Assembly (NCBI RefSeq): GCF_000698575.1
Contig: NZ_JFHD01000001.1
Location: 248,001 to 312,000 of the forward strand
DNA from: Caballeronia zhejiangensis
GTDB taxonomy: Bacteria > Pseudomonadota > Gammaproteobacteria > Burkholderiales > Burkholderiaceae
Direction of reading: 5' to 3'
Length of the DNA: 64,000 nt
Shown in pieces: positions 54,484 through 63,338 of the stretch (the first letter of the stretch is position 1; each line of letters starts with the position of its first letter). Under the pieces are notes generated by a model. That model ran no database searches. It saw only the letters and a program-made list of their open reading frames with translations, and was not told the origin of the DNA. Position numbers and translations under genes: made by a program.

Positions 54484-55806
54484 TCAGCCGAACCACTTCA
54501 TCATCAGCGTGGCGAACACGACCATGCCCGCGCCGCCGATGCGCGTCGAAATCTGCGCGAAGGGCATGAGTCCCATGCGATTCGACGACGACAGAATCGC
54601 GACATCGCCCGTGCCGCCGAGACCGCTATGGCAAGCGGTGATGATCGCCGCTTCGACTGGATACATCTTCAGCCACGCGCCGACGAAGAATCCCGATACG
54701 ACCATCGCCGCGACCGTCGACGCGCAGATCACGAAGTACGCGGGCGAGAATGCGCCGACGAGCTTGTCCCACGACACGAAGAGCGTGCCCAGTCCGACGA
54801 GGATCGCGAAGGTGAGATTCGTCGACATGAACTTGTAGATCTGATACGCGCCGATCTCCATGCGTTCGGGAATCGCGCGCACGACCTTCAGCACGGCGGC
54901 TGCGACGATCATCAGCACGGGTCCGGGAATGCCGGTGACGGGCGCGAGCAGCATGCCGAGAATGAACAGCGTGCAGCCGAGCAGCAGCCCGAAACCCATC
55001 AGGCGCAGATCGAGCGCGGCCTCGGCTTTCTGTTCCTTCAGCAGCGCCTGATCGTCGCCGCTCTTCACGAGCATGCCGTCGCCGCTATATGCGCGATGTT
55101 TCTCACCGAAGCGCTTGAGCAAGCCGCTCGCGAGAATCGCGACGACGTTGCCGATGAGCGCGGCGGGCACCATCATCGCGATCAGATGACCTTGCGCCGC
55201 GCCGGTGATTTCCGCATAACCGATCGACAAGGGCAGAATGCCTTCGCCGATGCCCCCGCCCAGAATCGGCATGACGATATAGAAGAACGTGTGCTTCGGG
55301 TCATAGCCGAACATCAGTCCGACTAGCACGCCCGCCGCGATCGCCGTCACCGTGCCGACCAGCAATGGCACGAACATCTTCAGAAAGCCTTGAATCAGGA
55401 TCTTGCGATTCATGCCGAGAATGCTGCCCGCGACGAGACACGCGATATAGAGGTATTGCAGGTTCGCGGTCTTCATCGTCGTGGTGATGGCCTTGAGCGC
55501 GGCATCGTCCATCAGCTTGTAGCCGAGCAGCGCCGAAGGCACGAAGAGACAGAGAATCGCGGGCCCGCCGATATGCCTGAACACCGGAATGCGTTTGCCG
55601 ACTTCGCCGAGCAACAGGCCCGATAACATCAGCACGGCGAAGCCGCCGATCATGTCGTTCGGCAATTTGCCGGTGATGGCGGCGAGTATCGTCACCAGTG
55701 CGAGCGCGACGAACATCGCGACCGGCATGCCGCCGATGGTCATCAACGAGAAGCGCGCGCGCAGTCCGAGCGGCGTCGCGCCCGTGCGCAACGAAGGGCT
55801 TTCCAT
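54484..55806 (-). CDS. 2-hydroxycarboxylate transporter (2HCT/CitS-like)
   Basis: The 440-residue protein has about eleven membrane helices and the two GGxG re-entrant motifs of the 2HCT family, in MPILGGGIGEGILPLS (about 185) and CHSGLGGTGDVAILSSSNRM (about 395). Such carriers take up citrate, malate or lactate with Na+ or protons. GGAGACACGAT precedes the ATG. It follows leuD by 60 bp and is the last gene of a leuC-leuD-transporter unit. The substrate is probably a 2-hydroxy acid handled by that hydro-lyase. Confidence 0.9.
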   Translation of the reverse strand: MESPSLRTGATPLGLRARFSLMTIGGMPVAMFVALALVTILAAITGKLPNDMIGGFAVLMLSGLLLGEVGKRIPVFRHIGGPAILCLFVPSALLGYKLMDDAALKAITTTMKTANLQYLYIACLVAGSILGMNRKILIQGFLKMFVPLLVGTVTAIAAGVLVGLMFGYDPKHTFFYIVMPILGGGIGEGILPLSIGYAEITGAAQGHLIAMMVPAALIGNVVAILASGLLKRFGEKHRAYSGDGMLVKSGDDQALLKEQKAEAALDLRLMGFGLLLGCTLFILGMLLAPVTGIPGPVLMIVAAAVLKVVRAIPERMEIGAYQIYKFMSTNLTFAILVGLGTLFVSWDKLVGAFSPAYFVICASTVAAMVVSGFFVGAWLKMYPVEAAIITACHSGLGGTGDVAILSSSNRMGLMPFAQISTRIGGAGMVVFATLMMKWFG

Positions 55807-55866
55807 ATCGTGTCTCCTGATTGAGAAGTGATGCGGCGATGGACGCTCGTGCGTCTCTTTTTCGCC

Positions 55867-56511
55867 TTACGCTGCTTGCTTGTTGCGTAGCGCGGGCAAA
55901 TCGATCTTCATCCACGGATGCAGCGCCTCGTGCTTCGCTTCGAATGCGCGGATCGCGTCGCTGTCGGCGAGCGTCATGCCGATCATGTCCAGTCCTTCGA
56001 TGAACATGCGCTTCGGTCGCTGCGGAAGATCGAACGCGTAGTGCGTGCCGTCGCTCGTGCTCACGCGTTGATTCGCGACGTCGATGGTCAACTGATTCGT
56101 CTTTGCATCGCTCGCGAGCGCGCTCAATGCAGCGACGACGGCTTCATCGAGCGCGATCAGCAGCAAGCGATTGTTCTGCGCGTTGAAGTAGAAGATTTCG
56201 CCGAAGCTCGGCGCGATAACGGCATCGATTCCCGCTTGCTGCAAGCCCCATACGGCGTGCTCGCGGCTCGATCCGCAGCCGAAGTTCGCGCCCGCGATGA
56301 GAATGCGCGCGCCCGCATAGTCGGGCCTGTTCAGCACGAAGTCTTTGCGTGCGTTGCCCGATGCATCGAAGCGCAAGTCATACAGAACGCCGCGCGCGAG
56401 ACCGGACTTGTCGATGCCGAACAGAAACTGCTTCGGCATGATCTGGTCGGTGTCGAGATTGTTCAGCGGCAACGGCGCGGCGATGCCGGTCAATGTTGCG
56501 TGTTCAGACAT
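55867..56511 (-). CDS. leuD: 3-isopropylmalate dehydratase small subunit or paralogue
   Basis: The 214-residue product has the swivelling-domain motifs PLPLNNLDTDQIMPKQF, GANFGCGSSREHAVWGLQ and FGEIFYFNAQNN and is the standard length for LeuD. It forms the active hydro-lyase with LeuC; the two genes overlap by 8 bp. There is no leuB next to it, and a 2-hydroxycarboxylate transporter follows. It may therefore serve a catabolic hydro-lyase (for example for citramalate- or malate-like substrates) rather than leucine synthesis. That is inference. Confidence 0.9.
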   Translation of the reverse strand: MSEHATLTGIAAPLPLNNLDTDQIMPKQFLFGIDKSGLARGVLYDLRFDASGNARKDFVLNRPDYAGARILIAGANFGCGSSREHAVWGLQQAGIDAVIAPSFGEIFYFNAQNNRLLLIALDEAVVAALSALASDAKTNQLTIDVANQRVSTSDGTHYAFDLPQRPKRMFIEGLDMIGMTLADSDAIRAFEAKHEALHPWMKIDLPALRNKQAA

Positions 56512-57898
56512 GCTCCAGCTCCTTGCGTACGTCGACGATACGGCCCGCGAGCGCGGCGGCGGCAGCCATCGCGGGACTCATCAGATGGGTGCGGGCGCCG
56601 CGTCCCTGGCGGCCCTCGAAATTGCGGTTGGTCGTGGACGCGCAGCGCTGGCCGGGTTGCAGGATGTCGTCGTTCATCGCGAGGCACATCGAGCAGCCAG
56701 GCTGACGCCATTCGAAGCCCGCCTCGATCAGCGCGCTGGCGATGCCTTCGCGTTCCGCCTGCTCGCGGACCATGCCGGAACCGGGCACGACCATCGCACG
56801 CACGGAAGGCGCGACCTTGCGGCCGCGCACGATATCGGCGACGGCGCGCAAGTCTTCGATGCGCGCGTTCGTGCATGAACCGATGAATACGTGATCGATC
56901 GCGAGGCCGTCGATCGCCTGATTGGCATCGAGTCCCATGTAGTCCAGCGCCTTCGATGCATTGCGTTGCGCGACCGGTTCATCGGCGAGGCGGGGAATGC
57001 GCGCATCGATCGCGATGGCCTGATCCGGGCTCGTGCCCCATGTGACGAACGGCGCGACATCGCGCGCGTCGAAGCGATGCGTGATGTCGAACGATGCGTC
57101 GGCGTCGGACGCGAACTGCTTCCATTGCGCGACGAATGCATCGGTTGCGATGCGCTCGGCGACATAGCGAATCGTCGTCTCGTCGGGGGCGATCAACGCA
57201 CCGCGCGCACCTGCTTCGACGGTCATGTTGCACAAGGTCATGCGCGCCTCGGCGGAGAGCGCATCGATCGCGCTGCCCGCATACTCGACGACGTAACCGC
57301 GCGCGCCCTGCGCACCGATCTTCGCGATGATGTAGAGCACGAGATCCTTCGATGTCGTGCCGCGAGGCAGCGCGCCATCCACGACGATGCGCATGTCCTT
57401 CGCGACGCGATAGACGAGCGTCTGCGTCGCGAGCACATGTTCCACTTCCGATGTGCCGATGCCGAAGCCCAGCGCACCGAGTGCGCCATACGTCGTGGTG
57501 TGACTGTCGCCGCACAGCACGACCATGCCGGGGCGAATCAGGCCGATCTCCGGCGCGACCACATGCTCGATGCCTTGCGCATGGTCGCGCACATCGAACA
57601 GATGGATGCCGTGCTCCGCGCAGTTGCGCGTGAAGTTCGCGGCCTGCTGCGCGGCGGCGCCGATCATGATCGTGCGCTTGTCGACCGCGACGGGATGCGT
57701 CGGAATCACATGATCGACGACACCCATCTGCTTTTCCGGGCAACGCACCGGCAGGTTTTTTTGCGCGAGTCCCGCGAATGCTTGCGGGCTCGTGTACTCG
57801 TTCATGATGTGCAGGTCGGCGTAAAGCGCGACGTGTTCATCGTCGACGTGAAAAACCGTGTGGCTGTCCACGATCTTCCGATAAAGCGTCTGTCCCAT
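56504..57898 (-). CDS. leuC: 3-isopropylmalate dehydratase large subunit or paralogue
   Basis: The 464-residue aconitase-family protein keeps all three [4Fe-4S] cysteines (IGSCTNARIEDL near 347 and PGCSMCLAMNDD near 407-412). It also has VCGDSHTTTYGALGALGFGIGTSE and VIPTHPVAVDKR blocks typical of LeuC. CGGAGACAGC precedes the ATG. It is divergent from a LysR gene with a clear operator-like dyad between. The canonical reaction isomerises 2- to 3-isopropylmalate; local context suggests a related substrate. Confidence 0.92.
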   Translation of the reverse strand: MGQTLYRKIVDSHTVFHVDDEHVALYADLHIMNEYTSPQAFAGLAQKNLPVRCPEKQMGVVDHVIPTHPVAVDKRTIMIGAAAQQAANFTRNCAEHGIHLFDVRDHAQGIEHVVAPEIGLIRPGMVVLCGDSHTTTYGALGALGFGIGTSEVEHVLATQTLVYRVAKDMRIVVDGALPRGTTSKDLVLYIIAKIGAQGARGYVVEYAGSAIDALSAEARMTLCNMTVEAGARGALIAPDETTIRYVAERIATDAFVAQWKQFASDADASFDITHRFDARDVAPFVTWGTSPDQAIAIDARIPRLADEPVAQRNASKALDYMGLDANQAIDGLAIDHVFIGSCTNARIEDLRAVADIVRGRKVAPSVRAMVVPGSGMVREQAEREGIASALIEAGFEWRQPGCSMCLAMNDDILQPGQRCASTTNRNFEGRQGRGARTHLMSPAMAAAAALAGRIVDVRKELEHV

Positions 57899-57974
57899 GC
57901 TGTCTCCGTTCTTGCTTCTCCGATAAGTCGAAGCCAGTGTAATTCGATAACGGAGACCGTAAAATGCAGCTTGT

Positions 57975-57991
57975 CTTAACCCATTGTTAAG
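57975..57991. promoter_or_regulatory. LysR-type operator between leuC and LysR gene
   Basis: CTTAAC-N5-GTTAAG is a perfect interrupted dyad in the 105-bp divergent gap, 12 bp before the LysR start. It fits a T-N11-A LysR box. Confidence 0.7.
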
Positions 57992-58003
57992 CTAAATTTA
58001 AAA

Positions 58004-58894
58004 ATGGACTCGATCGCCGACCTGGAGTTTTTCGCGCGGCTCGTCACGCAAGGCAGCTTGTCGGCGCTCGCGCGCGAGCTCGGCGTGACGCCGCCCGCCG
58101 TGAGCGCGCGCCTCAGCCAGCTCGAACGGCGTCTCGGCGTGAAGCTGCTGAACCGCACGACGCGGCGGCTCGCGATGACGCAGGAAGGCGAGCTCTATTT
58201 CGGCACCGGCTCGCGCCTGCTCGAACAGGTGCAGGAACTGGAGCGCATGGTGTCGAGCAGCCGCGATCTGCCGCGCGGCCTGTTGAAAGTGAACGCGACC
58301 TTCGGCTTCGGGCGGCGTCATATCGCGCCGGCGCTGTCGGAGTTTCGTCGGCAATATCCGGATGTCGAAGTGCAGCTCGATCTCACCGATCGTCCGATGA
58401 ATCTCGCCGAATTCGCGTTCGATGTCGGCATTCGCTTCGGTGAATTGCCGGACATGCGCGTGGTCGGCAGAAAGATCGCGGCGAACCGGCGCTTCGTATG
58501 CGCAGCGCCGGCGTATCTGAAAGCGCATGGCACGCCGAAGGAGCCGGACGATCTGCGCGGTCATCGCTGCATCGTGCTGCGCGAGAACGACACGGCGTAC
58601 GGCACCTGGCATTTCACGAAGGGCAAGCGGCACGAAACGGTGAAAGTCCACGGCACGATGAGCAGCAACGATGGCGAAGCGACGCTGCGCTGGGCGCTCG
58701 ACGGTCACGGCGTGCTGACGCGTTCCGAATGGGACGCGCAGTCGTTTATCGATTCCGGCGCGCTCGAACGCGTGCTCACCGACTGGTCGATGCCGCCCGC
58801 CGATATCTATGCGATCTATCCCGAGCGGCTGAATTTGTCGGCGAAAGTGCGCGTATTCATCGAGTTCCTTGAGCGGTATCTGAAGCGGGTGTGA
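58004..58894 (+). CDS. LysR-family regulator of the leuCD-transporter operon
   Basis: The 296-residue product has the LysR HTH (LEFFARLVTQGSLSALARELGVT, then AVSARLSQLERRLGVKLL) and an effector domain of the DsdC/CrgA-like branch (LLKVNATFGFGRRHIAPALSEF). It is divergent from leuC, so it is its likely regulator. The inducer may be the transported hydroxy acid. Confidence 0.9.
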   Translation: MDSIADLEFFARLVTQGSLSALARELGVTPPAVSARLSQLERRLGVKLLNRTTRRLAMTQEGELYFGTGSRLLEQVQELERMVSSSRDLPRGLLKVNATFGFGRRHIAPALSEFRRQYPDVEVQLDLTDRPMNLAEFAFDVGIRFGELPDMRVVGRKIAANRRFVCAAPAYLKAHGTPKEPDDLRGHRCIVLRENDTAYGTWHFTKGKRHETVKVHGTMSSNDGEATLRWALDGHGVLTRSEWDAQSFIDSGALERVLTDWSMPPADIYAIYPERLNLSAKVRVFIEFLERYLKRV

Positions 58895-58941
58895 TGCTTG
58901 CTGAATCGCGGGCATGACATCGCCGACGACGGAGGCAACTC

Positions 58942-59280
58942 ATGACCGCGCAGCACCACGATGACGACGCCGCGACTTACGGCACCTTCAAGGATCTCGT
59001 CAACATGACGCCCGCTCAACTCGAAAAGTGGCTCGCGACCGACGAGTCGCGCGAAGTCGGCCAGAAGAACGGCGGCGGCGAATCGGTGGGGCACAAGTCG
59101 GGTCGGCATATCATCGACATTCTCGGCAAGAAGAAGGCCGATCTCGGCGAAGACGACTACGCGCACATGCGCAAGGTCGTCGGTTACATCAAGCGGCACC
59201 TCGCGCAGCGCCCGCACGAAGTCGAGCATTCGCACTGGCGATACTCGCTGATGAACTGGGGCCACGATCCGCTGAAGTAG
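58942..59280 (+). CDS. DUF3140 protein
   Basis: The 112-residue soluble product shows the DUF3140 pattern: FKDLVNMTPAQLEKWLATDES near residue 16, GESVGHKSGRHIIDIL near 46, DDYAHMRKVVGYIKRHLAQRP near 70 and the C-terminal YSLMNWGHDPLK. GGAGGCAACTC precedes the ATG. Function is unknown; homologues occur singly in many soil bacteria. It is not obviously in an operon with the next gene. Confidence 0.88.
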   Translation: MTAQHHDDDAATYGTFKDLVNMTPAQLEKWLATDESREVGQKNGGGESVGHKSGRHIIDILGKKKADLGEDDYAHMRKVVGYIKRHLAQRPHEVEHSHWRYSLMNWGHDPLK

Positions 59281-59347
59281 GCTGCCGTCATTCGTGCCGC
59301 GCATTCGGCAGCATCAGCCGCTATGCTTGTCGAAAACGGAGCGAGAC

Positions 59348-60511
59348 ATGAATCAGACGAACCGGTACACCGAAAGCGATTGCTCACTCGATGAATTCGC
59401 GAGCCTGCTCGAGCGCGACGCGCGACCGAAGCTGACATTCGCGTCGCACATTCAGCGCGGCATTCCGTTATATGACTGCGGCGCGCTCGCCCCCGCGCTG
59501 GACGATTCATCGACATGCATGGCGTTGCAGGCGGAATGGGCCACGGTCCTGCGCGATGGCGCAGGCGTGTTCGTGCTCAAGCATGCGTATGCGGATGTCG
59601 ATCCTATCGACGAGGCCGCCGCGATCTTCGAATCGATCATCCGGCAAGAGCGGGAACGCGGTGCGAGTGCCGCCGATCACTTCGCGAAGGCGGGCGCGAA
59701 CGATCGTATCTGGAATGCGCAGGAAAAGCTCTGTCTGCACGCGCCGCGCGTGTTCGCGCGTTACTTTGCGAACCGGTTCATCGAATGCGCGGCGCTTGCA
59801 TGGCTCGGCCCCGGTTTTCAGATGACATCGCAAGTCAATGTCGTGCGTCCGGGCGGCGACGCGCAGCAGGCGCATCGCGACTATCATCTCGGTTTCCAGA
59901 CTGCCGATGAAGTGCGGCGCTATCCGGCGCATGTTCACGCGATCTCGCCGTATCTCACGCTGAAAGGCGCGGTCGCACATAGCGACATGCCTGTGGAAAG
60001 CGGTCCGACGAAGCTGCTGCCGTTTTCGCAGCGCTATGCGCAAGGGTATCTCGCGTGGCGGCGCGCGGACTTCCGCGAATATTTCGAAGCGCATCACGTT
60101 CAATTGCCGCTCGAAAAGGGCGATGCACTTTTCTTCAGCCCCGCGCTCTTTCATGCCGCGGGCGCGAACCGCACGCGCGACGTGCAGCGCATGGCGAATC
60201 TGCTGCAGGTGTCATCGGCATATGGACGCGCGATGGAAACGCTCGATCGCGCGCGCATGTGCGAATCCGTCTATCCGGTACTGCTCGATTTCAAGTCGAC
60301 GGAAAGCATGAGCGATGCGGAGATCGATGCGGTCATCGCTGCGTGCGCGGAAGGCTACGCGTTCCCGACGAACCTCGATCGCGATCCGCCCATCGGCGGT
60401 CTTGCGCCGAAGAGTCAGCAGGCGCTATTGCGTCAGGCGCTCGATGAAACATGGTCTGTCGATGCGCTCGCGAACGCGCTGAAGGACAACGCGTGGCGGC
60501 GCAATACTTGA
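59348..60511 (+). CDS. PhyH-like Fe(II)/2-oxoglutarate dioxygenase family protein
   Basis: The 387-residue product starts at ATG 59348 after CGGAG. The iron site is suggested by HRDYH (QQAHRDYHLGFQ, near 178) and by the distal His in FHAAGANRTRDVQRM near 278, with Arg following as 2-oxoglutarate ligand. The jelly-roll segment GALFFSPALFH-type lies before it. It is larger than typical PhyH proteins. Substrate and pathway are unknown; neighbours do not help. Confidence 0.72.
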   Translation: MNQTNRYTESDCSLDEFASLLERDARPKLTFASHIQRGIPLYDCGALAPALDDSSTCMALQAEWATVLRDGAGVFVLKHAYADVDPIDEAAAIFESIIRQERERGASAADHFAKAGANDRIWNAQEKLCLHAPRVFARYFANRFIECAALAWLGPGFQMTSQVNVVRPGGDAQQAHRDYHLGFQTADEVRRYPAHVHAISPYLTLKGAVAHSDMPVESGPTKLLPFSQRYAQGYLAWRRADFREYFEAHHVQLPLEKGDALFFSPALFHAAGANRTRDVQRMANLLQVSSAYGRAMETLDRARMCESVYPVLLDFKSTESMSDAEIDAVIAACAEGYAFPTNLDRDPPIGGLAPKSQQALLRQALDETWSVDALANALKDNAWRRNT

Positions 60512-60515
60512 AGCC

Positions 60516-61238
60516 TTACTCCTGATAAACCGCCGTCAACACGCTTTGGGCATCGGCGAGCGCATTGTCGAGTTGCACGAGACTCGCGTGACGCGCGCCG
60601 AGCGGATCGCGATTCGCGATCGCGGTGAGTATTGCCTTGTGGCGCGGCAAGGACAGCGCGTGCGTATCCGGATGACGGCTCGTCAGCTTGATCGACTCCG
60701 ACAGCGCGAGCGATAACATGTGCCCGATATACATCAGCATGTCGTTGTGCGTCGCCGTCATGATCGCGCGATGAAACTCCAGATCGGGCGTAAGCAGTGC
60801 CTCGGGCGTCGGCGCATGCGACATGCGCTCGTACGCATCGCGGATGCGCGTGACATCTTCCTCTGTCGCATTCGATGCGGCGAGCGCGGCCGCCGCCGGT
60901 TCGACGATCCTGCGCACCACGAGCAGCGACTGAAAGAACGCGCCTTCATGCACGCTGGTGATCGTCCAGAAGAGGACATCGGGATCGAGCGTGTGCCATT
61001 CATCGCGCGGACGCACGACGCTGCCAAGACGCGGCTTCGACAGCACGAGCCCTTTCGCGACCAGCACGCGCGTCGCTTCGCGCAGCACGGGCCGGCTCAC
61101 GCCGTAGGCTTCGCACAGCTTCGCTTCGGCGGGCAGGCGATCGCCGGGACTGAGCTTGCCGCTCACGATGTCGATGCCGAGCTCCTGCACGATGCGCGCG
61201 TGCATGCTCTTGCGAGGTTGTGGATGACGATAGTCCAT
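60516..61238 (-). CDS. GntR-family (FadR subfamily, FCD) regulator of the sugar importer
   Basis: The 240-residue product has an N-terminal winged HTH (LSPGDRLPAEAKLCEAYGVSRPVLREATRVL, about 28-58) and an all-helical FCD effector domain (VRRIVEPAAAALAASNATEE onward, with metal-site residues D and H in DLEFHRAI and HKAIL). It lies 7 bp downstream of the yjfF-like permease gene and is probably co-transcribed with it. It likely senses a sugar acid or aldose and controls the importer. Confidence 0.9.
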   Translation of the reverse strand: MDYRHPQPRKSMHARIVQELGIDIVSGKLSPGDRLPAEAKLCEAYGVSRPVLREATRVLVAKGLVLSKPRLGSVVRPRDEWHTLDPDVLFWTITSVHEGAFFQSLLVVRRIVEPAAAALAASNATEEDVTRIRDAYERMSHAPTPEALLTPDLEFHRAIMTATHNDMLMYIGHMLSLALSESIKLTSRHPDTHALSLPRHKAILTAIANRDPLGARHASLVQLDNALADAQSVLTAVYQE

Positions 61239-61245
61239 GGCGTCG

Positions 61246-62283
61246 TCAGCGCTTCGCCGCGGAGCGATCGCCGAACGCGCGCTGCGACAGACAGAACACG
61301 AGCAGCAATGCGCCGACCGCGATCTTCGTCCACCATGAACTGAGCGAGCCGTCGAACGAGATCAGCGTCTGAATGATGCCGAGAAGAAGCACGCCGAACA
61401 GCGTGCCGATCACATAGCCGACGCCGCCCGTCAAGAGCGTTCCGCCGATGACGACCGAGGCGATCGCATCGAGTTCGAGACCCATCGCGTGCAGGCCGTA
61501 TCCCGAGAGCATGTAGAACGTGAACAGCACGCCGCCGAGCGCGGAGCAGAAGCCCGATAGCGCGTACGCACCGATGGTCGCGGCGTTCACCGGCAAGCCC
61601 ATCAGAAGCGCCGAATGCGGATTGCCGCCGACCGCATAAATGGTGCGGCCGAACGGCGTGTAATGCGCGATGAACACGGCGGCCGCGAGCACGACTAGCG
61701 CGATCACCGCACCGAGCGAGAGCGACGCGCCGCTCATGACCGGTATGCGAATCTGCGATACGGCCGCATACCACGGATCGGTGATGCTGATCGAATCGAT
61801 GCTGATGAGATAGCACAGCCCGCGCGCGAGGAACATGCCCGCCAGCGTGACGATGAACGGCTGCAGGCGAAAGCGCGCGATGAGCCAGCCCATGAGCGTG
61901 CCGAATGCGGTGCCCATCGCGAGCACGAGCGGGATCACGACGAGCGGATGCCAGCCCGCTTTTTCGACGAGCGCGGCGGATACCATCGTCGTCAGCGCAA
62001 TCACCGATCCCACCGAAAGGTCGATGCCGCCCGACAGAATCACAAAGGTCTCGCCTACCGCGACGACGATCAGAAACGCATTGTCGATCAGCAGATTGAG
62101 AAAGACCTGCGGCGAGAAGAAGCCGGTGTACATCACCGAGCCGAGTACCGAGATCGCGATGAACAGCGTGATTGTCGCGGCGAGCGGCAGATAGCGGCTC
62201 GTCGAGAAGCTGCGCTTCGGTGCAGCGGCGTCGCGAGGATGCGCAAGCGTGACGCCCGGCGGCTTGGGCAAGGGCGAACTCAT
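61246..62283 (-). CDS. yjfF: ABC sugar transporter permease, YjfF-like
   Basis: The 345-residue inner-membrane protein starts at ATG 62283, overlapping the previous stop (ATGA). About ten helices are seen. It carries the branched-chain/ribose-type permease signatures FVILSGGIDLSVGSVIALT, IVTLAGMFLARGLCYL and LDAIASVVIGGTLLTGGVGYVIGTLFGV. The match to YjfF of the galactofuranose importer is close by memory. It forms a heterodimer with the YtfT-like permease. Confidence 0.9.
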   Translation of the reverse strand: MSSPLPKPPGVTLAHPRDAAAPKRSFSTSRYLPLAATITLFIAISVLGSVMYTGFFSPQVFLNLLIDNAFLIVVAVGETFVILSGGIDLSVGSVIALTTMVSAALVEKAGWHPLVVIPLVLAMGTAFGTLMGWLIARFRLQPFIVTLAGMFLARGLCYLISIDSISITDPWYAAVSQIRIPVMSGASLSLGAVIALVVLAAAVFIAHYTPFGRTIYAVGGNPHSALLMGLPVNAATIGAYALSGFCSALGGVLFTFYMLSGYGLHAMGLELDAIASVVIGGTLLTGGVGYVIGTLFGVLLLGIIQTLISFDGSLSSWWTKIAVGALLLVFCLSQRAFGDRSAAKR

Positions 62284-63338
62284 CGGCGCACCTCGCTGCG
62301 GCCAATAGCAGGGCGGCGCGCGAACTTCACGACCGTCGCGCGGAACTCGCCCGATTGCAGCATCATCACCGCGAACACGACGATGGCTTTCACCACGAGA
62401 TTCACCTCCGGAGGCACGCCGAGCGAATAGATCAGATACGTGAGCGTCTGGATGATGAGCGCGCCGATCACGCTGCCCGCGAGCGTAAAGCGACCGCCCG
62501 TGAGCGCGGTGCCGCCGAGCGTGACGGCGAGGATCGCATCGAGTTCGAGCAAGAGGCCCGCGTTGTTGCCGTCGGCGCTCTTGACGTTCGAGCTGATGAG
62601 AATGCCCGCCACGCCCGCGCACAAACCGCTGAATGCATACGCGCCGAGCGTGAGCCGTTTCGCCTGCACGCCCGCGACGCGCGCGGCGGTCGGATTGATG
62701 CCGATCGCCTGCAGGAAGAGGCCGAGCGCCGTGCGCGTGATCGCAAGATACAGCAGCACGAACACGAGCGCGACGATCCATATCGATGTCGGCAATCCGA
62801 GCAGATAGCCGCCGCCGAAGAAGAAGTAGGGCGTGTAGTAGATCGTGATGATCTGACCGTTCGTGATGAGCTGCGCGATGCCGCGTCCCGCGACCATCAG
62901 GATGAGCGTCGCGATGATCGGCTGCATGCCCGCGCGCGCGACGAGCAGGCCGTTCCACAAGCCGCACAGCAACGCGACGCCGAGCGCCGCCACGATCACG
63001 ACAGGCAACGGGAAGCGCGTGACGTTGCCCGCGATCGATCCGCCGATCGCCCACGCGGCGACCGCTCCCGCGATGGCGACGACCGCGCCGACGGAGATAT
63101 CGATGCCGCGCGTGGCGATCACGATAGTCATGCCGAGCGCGACGACCGCGAGCGGCGCGGCGCGATTGAGGATATCGACGAGACTGCCGTAGACGTGACC
63201 GTTGCGCCACTCGACATGCAGAAAGCCCGGATTGAACGCAGCGTTCAGCGCGAGCAGCAGCACGAGCGTGACGATCGGCCAGCCGAGCCGATGTTCCATC
63301 ATCGAACGAAGCGTCATGCGGCGCGCGGTGTCATCCAT
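62280..63338 (-). CDS. ytfT: ABC sugar transporter permease, YtfT-like
   Basis: The 352-residue inner-membrane protein has about ten helices and motifs ILNRAAPLAVVALGMTIVIAT, GIDISVGAVVAIAG, LILMVAGRGIAQLITNGQI and LELDAILAVTLGGTALTGGRF, which follow YtfT. It overlaps the ATPase gene by 8 bp and the YjfF-like gene by 4 bp, so the three are translationally coupled. The expected substrate is a furanose sugar, but this is not shown. Confidence 0.9.
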   Translation of the reverse strand: MDDTARRMTLRSMMEHRLGWPIVTLVLLLALNAAFNPGFLHVEWRNGHVYGSLVDILNRAAPLAVVALGMTIVIATRGIDISVGAVVAIAGAVAAWAIGGSIAGNVTRFPLPVVIVAALGVALLCGLWNGLLVARAGMQPIIATLILMVAGRGIAQLITNGQIITIYYTPYFFFGGGYLLGLPTSIWIVALVFVLLYLAITRTALGLFLQAIGINPTAARVAGVQAKRLTLGAYAFSGLCAGVAGILISSNVKSADGNNAGLLLELDAILAVTLGGTALTGGRFTLAGSVIGALIIQTLTYLIYSLGVPPEVNLVVKAIVVFAVMMLQSGEFRATVVKFARRPAIGRSEVRR

